Shown one piece after another: positions 13,379-14,783 of a stretch of DNA of 14,783 nucleotides (position 1 is its first letter; each line of letters begins with the position of its first letter). The notes beneath the pieces are model-generated. The model saw only the letters and a program-made list of their open reading frames with translations, searched no databases and was not told where the DNA came from. The stretch is taken from the NCBI GenBank assembly GCA_964609495.1, contig CAZSTA010000084.1:1-14783 (forward strand), written 5' to 3'. Source of the DNA: CAZSTA01 sp964609495 [NCBI: uncultured bacterium]. GTDB lineage: Bacteria > CAZSTA01. The position numbers were made by a program, and so were the translations under genes.

Positions 13379-13422
13379 ATCGGATTTTATCACTGCCTCT
13401 CTCACTATGGCTAAAATCCGAT
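13379..13422. repeat. 11-bp perfect inverted repeat upstream of the cluster promoter
   Basis: ATCGGATTTTA (13379-13389) and TAAAATCCGAT (13412-13422) are exact reverse complements with a 22-bp spacer. The repeat lies about 33 bp upstream of the predicted -35 box. Its inner sequence AATCCGAT recurs at 13626-13633 in the neighbouring MITE-like element. Confidence 0.6.
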
Positions 13423-13634
13423 TGCTCATATTCGCATAAGGTGCGCTAGACTGATCTAATAAGCGAAAGAAATAATTTCCCCCTCACCCTATCCCACGAG
13501 GGGAGAGGGGACATCCCGATAGGGCTGATCTTCCTATTTTCCCCTCCCTTGATGGGAGGGGTTAGGGGAGGGTGATTACGAAATAAAGACATTTTTAGCT
13601 AAGCACGCAGAATCCAACATGAGCGAATCCGATT
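13415..13634. mobile_element. MITE-like palindromic element, about 220 bp
   Basis: This fills most of the 361-bp gap between gatA and the next gene and contains no plausible coding frame. The ends are imperfect terminal inverted repeats: AATCCGATTGCTCATATTCG at the left and, read on the minus strand, AATCGGATTCGCTCATGTTGG at the right, about 17 of 20 matches plus one extra base. Inside are two C/G-rich palindromes: one around 13480-13510 (CCCCTCACCC, then GGGGAGAGGGG) and a perfect 8-bp stem CCCCTCCC-TTGAT-GGGAGGGG at 13541-13561. The CCCTCACCCT and AGGGGAGGGTGA segments flank them as a further inverted pair. This layout is typical of non-autonomous intergenic repeats. No transposase is present. 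Confidence 0.6.
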
Positions 13635-13651
13635 ATAAACCCTGAGCATCC

Positions 13652-14783
13652 TCAATTTATCCTCGGCTTTTGTTTATGGTGATCGGTATTCTGCTCGAAG
13701 GTGTAAGCCACTCTCAAGATCGTCTCCTCCGCGAAGGGCTTGGCTATAATCTGCAATCCAATAGGCAAGCCGTTGTGAAAGCCACAAGGAATCGATATTG
13801 CCGGCAAGCCTGCTAAATTGATGGGAACAGTGCAGATATCCACCAGATACATTTGAAGCGGATCGTCAACCTTCTCTCCGATCTTGAAGGCTGTAACTGG
13901 AGAGGTAGGGGTGATTATCACATCGAACTTCTCAAACGCCTTATCGAAATCCTGCTTGATTATAGTGCGAACCTTAGCCGCCTTTAGGTAATAGGCATCA
14001 TAATAACCCGCGCTTAAAGCATAAGTTCCTAGCAGTATCCTTCTCCTCACCTCTGATCCGAATCCCTCCCGGCGAGTTCTTCGATAAGAATCGATCATAT
14101 CTAAGCTCTCGTTAGTTCTATATCCATAGCGCATACCATCATAACGAGCTAGATTCGAACTGGCCTCGGACATAGCTATTAGATAGTAAGCGGGGATCCC
14201 ATATTCTATATGAGATAGGGACACTTCATCAGCCTCAGCAGAAAGTCCTACTAGGAGATCGACTGCTTTCTTCACCGCCAGTTCAACTTCGGGCATAACT
14301 CCTTCCGTGAAGAACTCGGGAGGGACTCCTATCTTCATACCTTTCACATCATTTGTTAAAGATTTCGTATAATCGGGAAGGGGAAGATCCGCCGAGGTGG
14401 AATCCCTAGGATCATAACCCCCGATAACGTTCATAATCAAGGCACAATCGGTAACATCCTTCGCGATCGGGCCGATCTGATCTAGAGATGAGGCATAAGC
14501 GATCAAGCCATAACGGGACACTCGCCCATAAGTGGGTTTTAATCCTACCACTCCACACATCGCCGCCGGTTGGCGAATCGATCCTCCGGTATCAGTTCCT
14601 AGAGCCAATATAGTCTCATCCGCGGCAACTGCTGCCGCAGATCCCCCACTCGATCCCCCAGGAATGGTGGATCTATCCCAGGGGTTATAGGTAGGGCCAA
14701 AGTAAGAATTCTCAGTAGTGGACCCCATCGCGAATTCGTCCATATTTGTTCTACCTACGAACACAGAATCGGAGGAGAGCAAT
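13652..14783 (-). CDS. gatA: Glutamyl-tRNA(Gln) amidotransferase subunit A, 5' end outside window
   Basis: The last 376-377 residues of GatA, the amidase subunit of the GatCAB complex that converts Glu-tRNA(Gln) (and Asp-tRNA(Asn) in many bacteria) into the amide form in the cytoplasm. [27 protein letters not shown] and [11 protein letters not shown] carry the amidase signature. S44 of this fragment is the cis-Ser and S68 the nucleophile; the catalytic Lys lies in the missing N-terminus. Full-length GatA is about 485 residues, so roughly 110 are beyond the window edge. The first codon in the window is an internal Leu (TTG), not a start. The C-terminus, [15 protein letters not shown], is complete. 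A 361-bp repeat-bearing gap follows, and no clear terminator with a U-tract is seen. It is functionally linked to tRNA-Gln, also in this window, though not adjacent. Confidence 0.97.
   Translation of the reverse strand, partial: LLSSDSVFVGRTNMDEFAMGSTTENSYFGPTYNPWDRSTIPGGSSGGSAAAVAADETILALGTDTGGSIRQPAAMCGVVGLKPTYGRVSRYGLIAYASSLDQIGPIAKDVTDCALIMNVIGGYDPRDSTSADLPLPDYTKSLTNDVKGMKIGVPPEFFTEGVMPEVELAVKKAVDLLVGLSAEADEVSLSHIEYGIPAYYLIAMSEASSNLARYDGMRYGYRTNESLDMIDSYRRTRREGFGSEVRRRILLGTYALSAGYYDAYYLKAAKVRTIIKQDFDKAFEKFDVIITPTSPVTAFKIGEKVDDPLQMYLVDICTVPINLAGLPAISIPCGFHNGLPIGLQIIAKPFAEETILRVAYTFEQNTDHHKQKPRIN

Noticed and set aside
13480-13575. C/G-rich hairpins considered as the gatA terminator
   Set aside because: No T-run follows the stems on the minus strand, and the two hairpins are better explained as internal parts of the repeat element.

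Overview
The window is about 14.8 kb of bacterial DNA of moderate GC (mid-40s by eye). Every gene found reads on the minus strand, so the biological order runs from the high-coordinate end to the low one. Clear veg and spoVG genes, with an NTP transferase gene between them, recall the veg...spoVG-glmU neighbourhood of Firmicutes. TTG start codons are frequent, and Arg AGA/AGG and Ile ATA codons are common. I infer an uncultured Firmicutes-like or deep-branching lineage, possibly thermophilic. Veg and SpoVG do not by themselves show that it makes spores.

Layout in transcription order. (1) 14783-13652: the C-terminal three quarters of gatA (Glu-tRNA amidotransferase subunit A), cut by the window edge. 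(2) 13651-13291: a 361-bp intergenic stretch with a MITE-like palindromic element, a separate 11-bp inverted repeat and a probable promoter. (3) 13290-5709: a surface-polysaccharide cluster. It encodes a GT-C-like membrane protein with a TPR-like tail, a GT2 polyprenyl-phosphate-sugar-synthase-like transferase, RfbF (glucose-1-phosphate cytidylyltransferase), an extended-SDR nucleotide-sugar enzyme, a SAM methyltransferase and a large YfhO-family GT-C protein. (4) 5708-140: an exact-consensus sigma-70 promoter drives veg, an NTP transferase, spoVG and tRNA-Gln(TTG), then an M23 (LytM) peptidase, a bactofilin and a secreted DUF4384/PEGA-repeat protein. A hairpin at 72-102 probably ends this run.

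How the parts may work together (inference): the polysaccharide cluster would make a CDP-sugar, modify it, move a sugar to a lipid carrier (GT2) and transfer it outside the membrane (GT-C proteins). The second block looks like a cell-shape and envelope module: a membrane-anchored LytM peptidase next to a bactofilin is a known pairing that localises peptidoglycan remodelling. The PEGA protein would be its extracytoplasmic partner, and SpoVG and Veg may be regulators.

The most unusual signals are two related palindromic repeats inserted in frame in the YfhO gene, the MITE-like element after gatA, a 14-bp perfect inverted repeat in front of rfbF, and an abnormal 98-bp gene overlap that suggests a frameshift at the methyltransferase C-terminus.
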